From the NCBI RefSeq assembly GCF_050016015.1, contig NZ_JBNHEQ010000060.1:12249-76248 (forward strand): DNA of 64,000 nucleotides, given 5' to 3'. Position 1 is the first letter of the stretch, and the number at the start of each line of letters is the position of its first letter. This DNA comes from Trichodesmium sp002260545. Lineage in GTDB: Bacteria; Cyanobacteriota; Cyanobacteriia; Cyanobacteriales; Microcoleaceae. Made by a program: the position numbers and the translations under genes. The notes below the pieces were generated by a model. That model had not been told where the DNA came from. It saw nothing but the letters and a program-made list of their open reading frames with translations, and did not search any database. Positions 1 to 9,387 of the stretch are shown here, in pieces.

Positions 1-1
1 T

Positions 2-970
2 CGCCATTTATTACAAAATAATCAAGGTCGTCGCATTGCGGTTTTGGTAAATGAATTTGGTGAAGTTGGTATAGATGGAGAATTATTACGTTCCTGTCAA
101 GTTTGTGATGATGAAGATGTTAATAATAATATTGTTGAACTAACGAATGGTTGTCTTTGTTGCACTGTGCAAGAAGAATTTTTTCCGACTATGCAAGAAC
201 TATTAAAACGTCGAGAAAAAATTGATTCTATTTTGATAGAAACTTCTGGGTTAGCATTACCAAAACCTTTGGTACAAGCATTTCGTTGGCCGGAAATTAA
301 GACTTCTGCTACGGTGGATGGTGTTGTGACTGTTGTTGATTGTGAGGCAGTGGCAAATGGTAGTTTAGTTGGTGATATTGATGCTTTGGAAGCTCAACGT
401 CAAGCTGACCCAAATTTAGACCATGAAACACCTATTGAGGAGTTATTTGAAGACCAGTTAGCTTGTGCTGATTTGGTGTTATTAACTAAGGTTGATATGG
501 TGGATGAAGCTATTTCTAATAAGGTGCAAAATTGCTTGAAGGAACAGTTGCCTAAAACTGTTAAGATAGTTCCTTGTATTGGAGGGGAAATTAATCCAGA
601 TTTATTGTTGGGTTTTAATGCTGCTGTTGAGGATAATTTAGATTCTCGTCCTAGTCACCATGATACGGAGGAAGAACACGAACATGATGATGAAGTTAAT
701 TCTGTAAATTTAATTTTAGAGCAAGAGTTTGAACCGAAAGAGTTGGTTGAAAAGTTGAAGGGTTTAGTGGCAAATTATGAGATTTATCGGGTTAAGGGTT
801 TTGTGGCAGTGCCAAATAAGTCTATGCGTTTGGTTTTACAAGGGGTAGGCGATCGCTTTGATTATTTTTATGACCGTCTTTGGCAAAAAGAAGAGATTAA
901 GGAAACTAAGTTGGTGTTAATTGGTCGCTCTCTGGAAGTAGAAAAAATTCAGTCTGAGTTTGCTAAATAA
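2..970 (+). CDS. CobW-family GTPase / metal chaperone, 5' end cut by window edge
   Basis: The reading frame is open from the first bases of the window, so the start and the Walker A loop lie upstream. The visible part reads through NNQGRRIAVLVNEFGEVGID and then the family-defining CxCC metal motif (GCLCCTVQEEF). A switch/Walker B-like stretch (DSILIETSGLA) and the guanine-specificity TKVD (LLTKVDMVD) follow. An acidic/His stretch (SHHDTEEEHEHDDE) then leads into the CobW C-terminal domain. COG0523 GTPases deliver metal ions (Co, Zn) to client enzymes or support cobalamin synthesis in the cytoplasm. The His/Asp/Glu stretch fits metal binding. Which metal cannot be told from sequence, so no symbol is given. 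An internal TTG at 44 is not a credible start because homology extends upstream. Confidence 0.9.
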   Translation, partial: RHLLQNNQGRRIAVLVNEFGEVGIDGELLRSCQVCDDEDVNNNIVELTNGCLCCTVQEEFFPTMQELLKRREKIDSILIETSGLALPKPLVQAFRWPEIKTSATVDGVVTVVDCEAVANGSLVGDIDALEAQRQADPNLDHETPIEELFEDQLACADLVLLTKVDMVDEAISNKVQNCLKEQLPKTVKIVPCIGGEINPDLLLGFNAAVEDNLDSRPSHHDTEEEHEHDDEVNSVNLILEQEFEPKELVEKLKGLVANYEIYRVKGFVAVPNKSMRLVLQGVGDRFDYFYDRLWQKEEIKETKLVLIGRSLEVEKIQSEFAK

Positions 971-994
971 CTTTTCTCGTTAAGTGCAATATTT

Positions 995-1014
995 TATCCC
1001 CTTTTTGGGGGATA
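995..1014 (+). terminator. Hairpin after the CobW gene, possible terminator
   Basis: A short stem (TATCCCC, five-T loop, GGGGGATA) lies 25 bases after the stop codon. There is no clear T-run after it, so termination is only possible. Confidence 0.35.
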
Positions 1015-1028
1015 TACAATATAGGTCT

Positions 1029-1099
1029 TGCTGATTAAATCTGTAAGGATTACATATAAAGGTTGTAGCCTTTTTTGGTTGCTAAAAAGTATCAGGTTT
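1029..1099 (-). repeat. Copy of the R12 dispersed repeat (GATTTAATC...AAAGGC)
   Basis: This is the reverse orientation of a dispersed repeat whose forward form runs ACTTTTT...AAAAAGGC...GCCTTTATCT...GATTTAATCAGC. Other copies are at about 4010-4072, 25670-25745 (reverse), 43015-43103 and a degenerate one at 61545-61595. The AAAGGC/GCCTTT pair can form a small hairpin. Confidence 0.6.
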
Positions 1100-1270
1100 T
1101 GACCTACTTAATGTTCAAAAATGAGCCTATTTTCAGCAAGAGTTGGGAAAAAAATTACTCCTCCCCTACTCCCCTACTCCTTAAAAAAAGACCTTTTCAG
1201 CAAGCTCTAAATATTTTATTCTCGGTATTTAATTTTAGGGGTGGAAATTTTAACTAAAAGAGTGAGTTGA

Positions 1271-1520
1271 GCGATCGCGCTTATTTTTTTCTTTCTACTT
1301 TAATATTTCTTGCGTTGAATAAAAAGTCTAGCGTATGGGCGAGTGCCACCCAATAACATAATTGTATCAGAGTTGGTTTGAGAATGCAACCTAATTTTCC
1401 TTTCTACGGGGGCAATTTTTTAGAGCTTGAGAAAATGACAATCTGTGTCTGTGAAGGAGAAATTTTTCTATTCTCATCCTATAGAGGTAGGATCGGTATA
1501 TTTCTCTCGATTAACTAAAA
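1271..1520 (+). repeat. Copy 1 of a ~250-bp intergenic repeat (three copies)
   Basis: It begins at a HIP1 site, GCGATCGCGCTTATTTTTTT, and runs through a TAAAAAGTCTAGCG block, an ATAATTGTATCAGAG block and a TAGAGCTTGAGAAAATGA block to ATAGAGGTAGG. Copies 2 and 3 follow at 1574 and 1969. No convincing gene lies between 971 and 2317; the short frames there run through this repeat. Confidence 0.85.
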
Positions 1521-1573
1521 GAGTGAGTAATTACTATTTGCCTATCTCAGAGGATTTCCTTTTCCTTTCTAGT

Positions 1574-1826
1574 GGCGATCGCGCTTATTTTTTTCTTTCT
1601 ACTTTAATATTTTTTGCGTTGAATAAAAAGTCTAGCGTATGGGAGAGTGACACCAAATAACATAATTGTATCAGAGTTTATTTGAGGATGCAAGCTTTTT
1701 TTCCTCTTGGCGCGGGCAATTTTTTAGAGCTTTAGAAAATGAAAATTTGTGCCTGTGAATGATTAATTTTTCTGTTCTCATCATATAGAGGTAGGGTTGG
1801 CACATTTCTATGGATTAACTAAAGGA
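1574..1826 (+). repeat. Copy 2 of the ~250-bp intergenic repeat
   Basis: It has the same block order as the copy at 1271, with scattered substitutions, and starts at GCGATCGCGCTTATTTTTTT. It ends in CTATGGATTAACTAAAG, matching the CTCGATTAACTAAAAG end of copy 1. An R7-type AT-rich repeat (TTGATAATTGATAATTAATA, then AGGCTTTATACCTTGATTTT) separates it from copy 3. Confidence 0.85.
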
Positions 1827-1968
1827 CTTATTCATTAATTGATAATTGATAATTAATAAAGGAAATATCCTAGCACTTTTTTCTCCTTAACAGGAAAGGC
1901 TTTATACCTTGATTTTTCCGTAATGACTATTTGGGTATCTGAGAGGATTTCCTTTTGTTTCCTCCTGG

Positions 1969-2136
1969 CGATCGCGCTTATTTTTTTCTTTCTACTTTAA
2001 TATTTTTTGCGTTGAATAAAAAGTCTAGCGCATGGGCGAGTAAGCACAAGTAACATAATTGTATCAGAGTTTATTTGAGGATGCAACCTCATTTTCCTTT
2101 CCACCGGGGAAATTTTTTAGAGCTTGAGAAAATGAA
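1969..2136 (+). repeat. Copy 3 of the ~250-bp intergenic repeat, truncated at its 3' side
   Basis: It has the same start (GCGATCGCGCTTATTTTTTT) and keeps the blocks as far as TAGAGCTTGAGAAAATGAA. Similarity then stops. Confidence 0.8.
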
Positions 2137-2317
2137 ATGTTTTGTGATTGTAGTTTAGTAACCTGGGTTTTACGAGGTAGTGAAGCTCAACCTACTGGTA
2201 ATTTTTGTCTTGATTTTTTCAGAAATTGAAAAGAATCAGACAACCTTTCGACAAACCTACTAAGTAGAACAAACTTCCCCTAGGTTTAACAAATTTCAAA
2301 TTAGCAGAAATTCAAAT

Positions 2318-2806
2318 TTACTGTTTGATATAAGGTGATAGTTCATCCCACAAATTCGGAAAACTAGCCTTAAAAGAATCAGGTTTAGCCATTTCCATAT
2401 CTATGTATTCAAATCCTGGAGCAACAGCTTCCCCAAGTAAACTAAATTCACCCTCTTCAAGTATTGCTGTTTTCCAACAACCTCCTTGTACTAATAGTTG
2501 AGGAGTGTGACCTTGAGTAACATCAAAGCCAAGTTTGAATTTTGACAATTTTCCCTCTGGGTCAACAGTTAAATAAGTTATGGGAGAACCAGCGTGAAAA
2601 TAATGAATAATATCTGATTTATTCTTATTGAAGTAGTTAATTGGGCAGTCATCAGTGAGCATATAATAAATGGAAGTAAGTAACTTTCTTTCACCTCCCT
2701 CTCTGTCAGTATTTATAGTTAGATCGGAACGGTAGGTTTCTTTAAAATAACCTCCTTCGATATGTTTAACTAGAGATAATTGTTCAATTATATCTTGCTT
2801 ATTCAT
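2318..2806 (-). CDS. Cupin superfamily protein, DUF985 type
   Basis: This 162-residue protein matches the DUF985 (cupin_5) family over its whole length. It opens with the typical KHIEGGYFKETYRS and continues with LLTSIYYMLTDDCPINYFN and IIHYFHAGSPITYL, which supplies cupin barrel residues. Later come QLLVQGGCWKTAIL and LLGEAVAPGFEYIDMEMA, the usual end of the domain. Relatives are small beta-barrel proteins (for example yeast YML079w-like); their enzymatic role is unsettled, so no reaction is assigned. There is no signal peptide, so it should be cytoplasmic. It stands alone on the minus strand among repeats. Confidence 0.88.
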   Translation of the reverse strand: MNKQDIIEQLSLVKHIEGGYFKETYRSDLTINTDREGGERKLLTSIYYMLTDDCPINYFNKNKSDIIHYFHAGSPITYLTVDPEGKLSKFKLGFDVTQGHTPQLLVQGGCWKTAILEEGEFSLLGEAVAPGFEYIDMEMAKPDSFKASFPNLWDELSPYIKQ

Positions 2807-2954
2807 TAATAATTAAACCTCTGAAAGTAGTATAGAGAAAATTAAGCAAGTATTTCTTTGAGGCAAAGAGGAAATTAGTAATATAAAAAATATTGGTAAC
2901 TTTTTGCTATTACTATCATTTACTATCAGCACTTCCAACTAACAGAAGTCATTT

Positions 2955-2982
2955 CAGTTATCAGTTATCAGTTATCAGTTAT
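2955..2982. repeat. Heptanucleotide tandem repeat (CAGTTAT)x4
   Basis: Four tandem CAGTTAT units lie in the 388-bp gap 2807-3194. Short tandem heptamers like this are known from filamentous cyanobacteria. Nothing else is recognisable in the gap. Confidence 0.85.
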
Positions 2983-3194
2983 TATTATCTCCTGCTAAAG
3001 TTGGAGGTTTGAAATCCGAAATTTCCTTTTTTATCCCCTTGAAAGAGGAGACTTGAGACCTTATTTCTTGGTCAAAATAATATTTGACAAAATACTTTAG
3101 TAGTTCTATGGAGATAGTTAGGTAGGTCGGTATAACTTCTTTCCTTGAGAAATATTCCGACCAAAACTGCTACTTGTTTATCATTACTAAAGTT

Positions 3195-3779
3195 CTATGA
3201 ATCTACTAATACTCCATAGGGAAGGGGAGAATTGTCTTTATCATCCCCAATTTCAAACCAGTAGAGTCTGTGAGCTTCGACAAATTCCTCTCGACTGATG
3301 GAACCTGACTTATCTAAGTCAATACTATCAAAAGCTTGGTCAGCATGGTCAGGCTGTTGTGAGCCAGTGTATACTGCTAGGTACTTTCGGTACTCTTCAC
3401 GAGATATTTGCCCAGAATGATCGGTGTCAATGATATCGAAGAAAATTTCGTTTTTACGTCTGGCTACTTCCAGTATTTTATCTGGTGATTCAATCAAGGA
3501 TACAGTCTTTGCAACTTTAGCAATCAAATCTTCTTCGGTAATTCGAGTATTACTATCAACTGGTTCCCCTCCAGCAATGAAATACTGAAATAGAGAATGA
3601 CACATATCGCGAATTTCTTCATTCTTTGAAGAATCATTTTGAAGTTGAATTAAACGATTTGCAATTTCTTCAAAGTCGGAGAGAGTTAAAACCCCATTTT
3701 TATCCACATCCATAAGTTTAAAGTAAGTCTTCATTCTGGTACGCCAAACACTGGATGATAAAAATTGTTCTGGAGACAT
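3195..3779 (-). CDS. EF-hand calcium-binding protein
   Basis: This 194-residue soluble protein carries three canonical EF-hand loops. They are at residues 24-35 (DVDKNGVLTLSD), 118-129 (DTDHSGQISREE) and 154-165 (DLDKSGSISREE), each with acidic residues at positions 1, 3 and 12 and Gly at 6. A degenerate hand lies around residues 75-86. The layout of four hands with a weak second one resembles sarcoplasmic/calerythrin-type calcium sensors of bacteria. There is no signal peptide, so it is probably a cytoplasmic Ca2+ buffer or sensor. Its partner is unknown and neighbours give no hint. Confidence 0.9.
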   Translation of the reverse strand: MSPEQFLSSSVWRTRMKTYFKLMDVDKNGVLTLSDFEEIANRLIQLQNDSSKNEEIRDMCHSLFQYFIAGGEPVDSNTRITEEDLIAKVAKTVSLIESPDKILEVARRKNEIFFDIIDTDHSGQISREEYRKYLAVYTGSQQPDHADQAFDSIDLDKSGSISREEFVEAHRLYWFEIGDDKDNSPLPYGVLVDS

Positions 3780-4060
3780 TTCTACTTATAAGTCAAGAAA
3801 ACTATATGAACGTCTTGGATCTTATCATTATCTATAACGTTTGAGTTAATTTAGTCATAAGTCTAAATAGGGTTTGCTTTTGGAAAGTCTTTTTGGTGAG
3901 GTAGGGAGTAGGGAATAGTCAGGGTGAAAAGTGTAGGAAGTGTGGAGATATCAAATCTTGTCTGCCTTTCATGCTAACTTTTTGATTTTTCGGGAACCGT
4001 GCATGAAGAGCCGAAAACCAGGTACTTTTTTCAAGCTAAAAAAGGCTAATACCTTTATCT

Positions 4061-4740
4061 TTGGGATTTAATCAGCAAGTCCTAAATACTTACTCAAGTT
4101 TTCCCATCTGTAATGCACTACATTTTGTCCTGCGGAATATGGGCTTTAATCACAAAATTATTAACGGCAGACCAGTCAAATCAATTAATCAATTCTATAA
4201 CAAGAAAAAGGGAAAACTACAGTCAGAATTAAAGGAGACTAAAAGTAGTAATCGAATCAAAAGATTATCGACAAAAAGAAATTTAAAGATTGATGATTAT
4301 TTGCATAAGACTAGCAGATATATTATTAATCATCTGATCGAATATCACATAGGAGTTTTAGTAATAGGAAATAATCCTAACTGGAAACAAGGCATAAATC
4401 TTGGCAAAAAAAACAATCAAAATTTTGTTCAAATTCCTTTTTTTAAGTTAATTTAACAACTAAAGTACAAAGCCAAATTAGTAGGAATCAAAGTCATAAT
4501 TGATGAAGAAAGTTATACTTCAATTGCTAGTTTTTTAGACTGGGACGACTTACCAGTTTATCAAAAAGGTGTCAAACACGGATTTAGCGGTAAACGAGTG
4601 AAAAGAGGACTTTATAAAGCAACAAAAATGGTGTCAAATACAATGCTGATGTCAATGGAAGTTTAAACACCGATACGAAAAGCAGTCCCAAACGCTTTTA
4701 GCAATGGGATAGAGGGTGTTGTAGTTCACCCCGTTAAGGT
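4061..4740 (+). pseudogene. TnpB (IS200/IS605 accessory nuclease) remnant
   Basis: The open part (4061-4456) contains TnpB landmarks: INGRPVKSINQFYNKKKGKL, KIDDYLHKTSRYIINHL and the NPNWKQGINLGKKNNQNFVQ block. A TAA at 4454-4456 interrupts the frame; similarity resumes at once in the same frame (QLKYKAKLVGIKVI, FSGKRVKRGLYK). A one-base slip near 4630 then moves the NADVNGS block (the third RuvC region) to another frame. The N-terminal half is missing. At least three lesions make this a dead gene. Its left edge abuts an R12 repeat copy (4010-4072). No tnpA lies beside it. Confidence 0.85.
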
Positions 4741-4946
4741 AACACTTAATTAAAACTAAGTCAAGGAATACTTTTCTATAGATTTAGTAACTATCGCCAC
4801 CACAAAAGTAAGCAATATAGATTAACTGTTTGGTGCTATTTGGGAGTAAGAAGCTTATTACTATATACAGCTCTAATGTTTGGTTTCATTCCTCAACCCA
4901 AGCTACTTTAAACAAACTGAAAAAGCCAATTTACTTTTCTACCATT

Positions 4947-6626
4947 TTACTTCTCTGCCATTTTATCTAATTTTTCTCTAACAGATAACTGAAGCCCTGA
5001 CTTGAACATTAATATCAATCCCAACGCTGATAAGGCAAAAACAATAATTGCACCTTCTATATAACCCCCCGTCAATAAAACAGAACCTGATAGAAAAGTA
5101 AAACCAGTTATACAAGAAAAAATCAAAGTTTTTAAAGCCAAATTAATCCGTTTTAATAACCGATCGTTTTCAATAGAACGTACCCGAAATTGAATTTCCC
5201 CATCCTCAATTTTTGTTTCTAGTTGTTGGATTAAAATTTCACTTTTACTAGGTTGTTGTAACTTATATTTAATAAAATCTCTTGTCTGTTTTGCCAGTTC
5301 ACCTACCATCCTACTTCTACCTTGAGCAACAGTTAAACTTTTGACAAAAGGTTGAGAACAACTAACTAAACTATACTCAGGGTCAAGTTCTCTAGCAATA
5401 CCATCTAGAGTAGTTAATGATTTAAGAATAAAAGTCATTTGAGAAGGTAGACGAAATGGTTGTTGCTCAAATAATAAATAAATTTCTTCCTTTACCTCAT
5501 CAAAATTATAAAAATCTACAGGTTTATCAGTGAAATTTTCCAATAAAAAATTAACCAATCTTTTGACAGGCATCATATCCGGCATTGGTTCAATTAAACC
5601 AATAGTAACTAAAGTATTCAACACCTGGTCAACATCTTTTCTTAAGACAGCAAAAAATGTTTTAATCATTTGGTCTTTAGTCAAAGACTTTACCTCAGCC
5701 ATCATGCCAAAATCATAAAAAATTACTTCACCATCTAAACTAACTGCTAAATTTCCTGGATGAGGGTCAGCTTGAAAAAAACCATCCAATAATAACTGCT
5801 TTAAATAACAACAAACTCCTATTTGATTAATCTGCTTTGGATTAAGATTACAAGCTTCTATTCGCACCCTATCGTTAATTTTGATTCCCGGTAAATACTC
5901 AAGAGTTATAACTTTTTCTGTAGTGTGAGTCCAATAAACACGAGGTACTATTATTTCAGGATATCCTTTAAAATTTTCCCGAAAACGGTCAGCATTTTTC
6001 CCCTCATTCACATAGTCAATTTCTTGATAAAGAATGGTAAAAAAATCATAATAAATAGCATCTAAATCATACCTCTTAGCCCAAGCAAAATATTTTTGAC
6101 AGAAACGGATAACATTTTTAACAGCTTTCACGTCTAAGTCAAATAAAGGTTTTAATCCAGGACGTTGTATTTTAACTACAACTTCCTCACCCGTTTGTAA
6201 ATTAGCTTTATGTACTTGTCCAAGACTCGCTGCAGCAATAGGGCGTTCCTGAAAATCTCGATACAGAGAATAAAGAGAGTTACCAAGTTCCGACTCAACA
6301 ATACCGATCGCCTCTGTAGTCTCAAAAGGAGGCACTTGGTCTTGTAATTTTCCTAGCTCCTCTACATATTCCTTGGGTAATATATCAGCTCGTGTAGATA
6401 GAGATTGACCTATTTTAATGAAAGTTGGACCTAAATTTAGCATAGTCTTCACTAACCACTGAGCACGTCGTTTTCTTATAGAGGGAGATTTATTTTGAAG
6501 TAGATTATCCCACCATAAAAACAAAAAAAATTTTCCGGCGGCACTAAAAACATCTATTTGTCTGGTCAGGGGAGAATATTGGGTGCGTTGCCAACGAAGG
6601 GGCTTAGAAGCTTTTTTAGTGAGCAT
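4947..6626 (-). CDS. ABC1/UbiB-family atypical kinase (AarF-like)
   Basis: This 559-residue protein has the ABC1/UbiB signature. The KxGQ segment is seen in PTFIKIGQSLSTRADILP, the Ala-rich nucleotide loop in AAASLGQVHKA, a lysine strand in VVVKIQRPG, a catalytic-loop-like ADPHPGNLAV, and the metal-binding DFG in VIFYDFGMM. Two hydrophobic segments near residues 495-545 anchor the C-terminus in a membrane, as is usual in the family. UbiB-type proteins are needed for isoprenoid quinone synthesis in other bacteria. Cyanobacteria carry several paralogues, linked to plastoquinone/tocopherol metabolism, so the exact substrate is not assigned. The ATG at 6626 fits the family start. Confidence 0.93.
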   Translation of the reverse strand: MLTKKASKPLRWQRTQYSPLTRQIDVFSAAGKFFLFLWWDNLLQNKSPSIRKRRAQWLVKTMLNLGPTFIKIGQSLSTRADILPKEYVEELGKLQDQVPPFETTEAIGIVESELGNSLYSLYRDFQERPIAAASLGQVHKANLQTGEEVVVKIQRPGLKPLFDLDVKAVKNVIRFCQKYFAWAKRYDLDAIYYDFFTILYQEIDYVNEGKNADRFRENFKGYPEIIVPRVYWTHTTEKVITLEYLPGIKINDRVRIEACNLNPKQINQIGVCCYLKQLLLDGFFQADPHPGNLAVSLDGEVIFYDFGMMAEVKSLTKDQMIKTFFAVLRKDVDQVLNTLVTIGLIEPMPDMMPVKRLVNFLLENFTDKPVDFYNFDEVKEEIYLLFEQQPFRLPSQMTFILKSLTTLDGIARELDPEYSLVSCSQPFVKSLTVAQGRSRMVGELAKQTRDFIKYKLQQPSKSEILIQQLETKIEDGEIQFRVRSIENDRLLKRINLALKTLIFSCITGFTFLSGSVLLTGGYIEGAIIVFALSALGLILMFKSGLQLSVREKLDKMAEK

Positions 6627-7004
6627 AGTATTTCAGTGATCAGTTATAGCGCTACGCGCTAGGGAATAGGGAATAGGGAATAGGGAATAGGGAACAGCAT
6701 ACTATCAAAGGGTTTTAGGATTTATAACTCTCCGCCCCCTTTGCTTCGACTGCTATAAAAGTTAAAATTTATCAGTTGTCAGTTGTCAGTTGTCAAGGAG
6801 ATATCAAGTTATCAGTTACAAGATATTTCGGGCAAATGATGTACAAGGTAAATTCAGTTATCATTTATCAGTTTTCACGGGTTTGAAACCTCTCGGTTGG
6901 CCTTGAAAACCTCTAAAATTTGACTTTTGACCTTTAACTTTTAACTTTTCCTTTGGAGTTTGAGACGTCTAAAATCTTAACTTTTGACTTTTGACTTTTG
7001 ATTT
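6627..7004. repeat. Gap filled with heptamer and simple repeats
   Basis: It contains TAGGGAA-type heptamers at about 6660-6695, CAGTTGT units at about 6773-6795, and several ACTTTTGACTTTTAACTTTT runs at about 6919-7005. No gene is seen. Confidence 0.7.
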
Positions 7005-7886
7005 TTAACTTTCTTTTTCTTCTCTTTTCTCTGCCTCTTTTTTGGCAATTTCACTATTTTTTTGATAAAGTTCAGCTCTATTCACGGCCACATCATACCG
7101 TGAATAACTAGGTGAAACAGAGGTCATTAGTTCTGCTGCTTGTTGCCATGTCTTGGCGATCGCCACCCACTCTTCTTGAGACTGAGCTATTTTACCATCA
7201 GCAACAGCTTTTTGAGCAAGTCGCACTGCTTGAGTAAAAGCTGCTTTTGACTTAGTTTGAGTATCTTCTACAGATTTTTTATTAGTAGGAGATGGAGACT
7301 GGGAAAGTGTATTTTCTGAAGCTGTTATTTTATCTATCTCGGAGTGGTTGAACCATCTATTAACTTGAATACCTAAAGTTAGCATCAGCATACTCAGAAA
7401 AAAAATGCCTATTACATCAGGTTGGAATTGATTTTGCTTTGGCATTCCCGTAGAATAAACAGTTTTAGAAAGAGGTATTTTAGTTGGTTTAGGCTTATTT
7501 GTCTGCAAATTATTTGCTATTTGTTTGAAAATATTTGGTTTAGTCAAAGTAATTTCTTGAGACCAAAGTAATTGATTTTCCGGATCTCTAGTAACATCCT
7601 CTAACCAAAGTAATTTTTGTTCTTGGATAATTCTACTATTGATTTTTACTTGCTGAATATTACGAGGTGAAATTTCTTCAAGGGTCTGTTTAACTTCTTC
7701 TACAATATTAGACTTTTCTAACTGTTGAACTTGGGGTGCTTCACATAAAACTTGCAAAACACCATCAGAAAATATAGCTCTAATTCTTACATCTAATGTA
7801 GCTAGCTGTTCATTCAGAATTTGAATGATTGCTGCTACGCTACCCCGACGTGCTTGCGTAAATATATCATTAGTTTGATTGGCCAT
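7005..7886 (-). CDS. Conserved-looking protein with one membrane segment, function unknown
   Basis: This 293-residue protein is not assigned to a family. Residues 1 to about 125 look like a folded cytoplasmic domain (TQARRGSVAAIIQILNEQL, then SDGVLQVLCEAPQVQ) with alternating helices and strands. A linker rich in Lys/Thr/Pro follows. One strong hydrophobic segment (IGIFFLSMLMLTLGI) lies near residues 158-173. The C-terminal third is charged and helical, with ARLAQKAVADG-like and TWQQAAELM segments, and ends in a Lys/Glu-rich coil. There is no signal peptide. The architecture suggests an inner- or thylakoid-membrane protein with soluble domains on both sides. Confidence 0.75.
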   Translation of the reverse strand: MANQTNDIFTQARRGSVAAIIQILNEQLATLDVRIRAIFSDGVLQVLCEAPQVQQLEKSNIVEEVKQTLEEISPRNIQQVKINSRIIQEQKLLWLEDVTRDPENQLLWSQEITLTKPNIFKQIANNLQTNKPKPTKIPLSKTVYSTGMPKQNQFQPDVIGIFFLSMLMLTLGIQVNRWFNHSEIDKITASENTLSQSPSPTNKKSVEDTQTKSKAAFTQAVRLAQKAVADGKIAQSQEEWVAIAKTWQQAAELMTSVSPSYSRYDVAVNRAELYQKNSEIAKKEAEKREEKES

Positions 7887-7945
7887 TGATAGTTAATAGT
7901 ATTGATTTAATAGTTCCCAAATATTGAATATAATTCTTAGTCTGT

Positions 7946-8325
7946 CTCAAGATTATTTCTTTATAGTATTGCTACACAATTTCGCCGATAATACTAAGTA
8001 AAAATTTCTATTGCGATATACGCAATAGAACCGCTGACTAGCTAATTATCAAGAATAGAGAAATGTAGCAGCGGGAAAAGAAGAGATATCTAATTTCCTG
8101 TCATACAGTTTTTTGTAGCAATGCTTTAAAGAAACTCAAGATTATTTCTTTATAGTATTGCTACACAATTTTGCCGATAATACTAAGTAAAAATTCCTAT
8201 TGCGACATACGCAATAGAACCGCTGACTAGCTAATTATCAAGAATAGAGAAATTTAGCAGGGGAAAAAGAAGAGATATCTAATTTCCTGTCATACAGTTT
8301 TTTGTAGCAAAACTTTAAAGAAACT
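7946..8325. repeat. 189-bp tandem duplication with internal hairpin
   Basis: The segment beginning CTCAAGATTATTTCTTTATA at 7946 is repeated from 8135 with only a few substitutions, giving a period of 189 bp. Each unit contains a hairpin: at 8006-8030 the arms are TTCTATTGCG and CGCAATAGAA around a 5-base loop; the second unit has the shorter CTATTGCG/CGCAATAG form at 8197-8217. No coding frame spans the units. Confidence 0.9.
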
Positions 8326-8548
8326 CTAAAACTATAGCATTAGGCAAATTAAGTTAGAAGATTTATAAATACTCATTTGAGTACCTCCTGTTGAAGCACC
8401 CGACAAGAAAATCCTGAAGTTGATTTTTTTGATCCTTTTTCCAAGAAGAAGCTAGACCTAATTTTTTTGTCAAACTCAGTCAGGGATTACTTCTAACTTC
8501 TGTAAGTCGCGAATTTGATGGCTCCCCTATCTGCCTTCTGACTTGTCT

Positions 8549-8753
8549 TATAGAAGCCCTAAGCGTATCTCCAGAAAATAGGTTATCAGGAGAATTAATT
8601 GATAAAAAATGGGTAAGAATTGATTTGCTGATGGGATTTTTGGAGATATCTAATACACCCCATCTCCCCATCTCTCCACACTCCCCTACTCCCCTACTCC
8701 CCTACTCCCCTACTCTCAATCTATAATTTTAAGATCAATTCAGGGGTTCTATA
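8549..8753. repeat. R3 miniature inverted-repeat element, complete copy (TA-flanked)
   Basis: The ends are TATAGAAGCCCTAAGCG and CAGGGGTTCTATA. The middle holds TATCTCCAGAAAATAGG and a run of ACTCCCCT-type heptamers. The TA on each side suggests insertion into TA. Other copies are at 25080-25319, 53214-53342 (right end lost) and 53515-53698 (inverted). A short frame on the minus strand here is just the element. The rest of the 7887-8827 gap holds only this and the 189-bp duplication. Confidence 0.85.
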
Positions 8754-8827
8754 GGATGACAATGGGAGTGTCAAAAGTCTTATGCTAGAATTTGCGACAG
8801 CATTAGAGGGAAAACAGGAAATTAACT

Positions 8828-9373
8828 ATGGCCAAATCCCTAAGTGGCAAAATCTTTGTATTAGATGACAATATAGATACTGACCAAATTATTCCCGCCG
8901 AGTATCTAACATTGGTTCCTTCAAAACCAGATGAATATGATAAGCTAGGAAGTTATGCTTTGTGTGGTTTGCCTGACCGCTACGGTAAGTTTATTGAACC
9001 AGGAAAAATGAAAACTCAATATCCAATTATTGTGGGTGGAGAAAATTTTGGTTGTGGTTCTTCACGGGAACACGCACCTATTGCTCTAGGTGCTTCTGGT
9101 GTTCAAGCAGTAGTGGCTCAATCTTATGCTCGTATATTTTTCCGTAATTGTTCTGCGACTGGAGAACTATATCCTTGGGAATCTAGCGATCGCCTGTGTG
9201 AGTTATTTGAAACTGGTCAGGAAGTTACTATTGATTTTGAAGAAAATCAAATAATTAATCATACTCTTGGTAAGACTTATCAGTTGAAATCTTTGGGAGA
9301 AGTAAGACCAGTGATTGATGCTGGAGGTCTTTTTGCTTATGCTCGTCAAACAGGTATGATTGCTCAAAAATAA
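8828..9373 (+). CDS. leuD: 3-isopropylmalate dehydratase small subunit
   Basis: This 181-residue protein is an aconitase-type swivel domain. It starts with the LeuD pattern (FVLDDNIDTDQIIPAEYL), keeps the substrate-contacting GCGSSREHAPIAL loop, and continues with VVAQSYARIFFRNC. It pairs with LeuC to isomerise 2-isopropylmalate to 3-isopropylmalate in leucine synthesis in the cytoplasm. The short length (usual bacterial LeuD is ~200) fits the compact LeuD/homoaconitase-small-subunit branch. leuC is not in this window, so the subunits are encoded apart. The start at 8828 follows an AGGAAATTAACT leader. The substrate is inferred from family membership; a homoaconitase-like role is the main alternative. 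Confidence 0.88.
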   Translation: MAKSLSGKIFVLDDNIDTDQIIPAEYLTLVPSKPDEYDKLGSYALCGLPDRYGKFIEPGKMKTQYPIIVGGENFGCGSSREHAPIALGASGVQAVVAQSYARIFFRNCSATGELYPWESSDRLCELFETGQEVTIDFEENQIINHTLGKTYQLKSLGEVRPVIDAGGLFAYARQTGMIAQK

Positions 9374-9387
9374 GGTTAAATTTTTCA

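Noticed and set aside
1075..1660. Two short plus-strand frames (60 and 71 codons) after the CobW gene
   Set aside because: They run through the ~250-bp repeat and the R12 repeat and have no family signature.
6627..7004. Tandem repeats considered as a CRISPR array
   Set aside because: Units are 7 bases or simple runs without unique spacers; no cas gene is present in the window.
8480..8671. 63-codon minus-strand frame upstream of leuD
   Set aside because: It is largely the R3 element; the same sequence is non-coding in the other copies.
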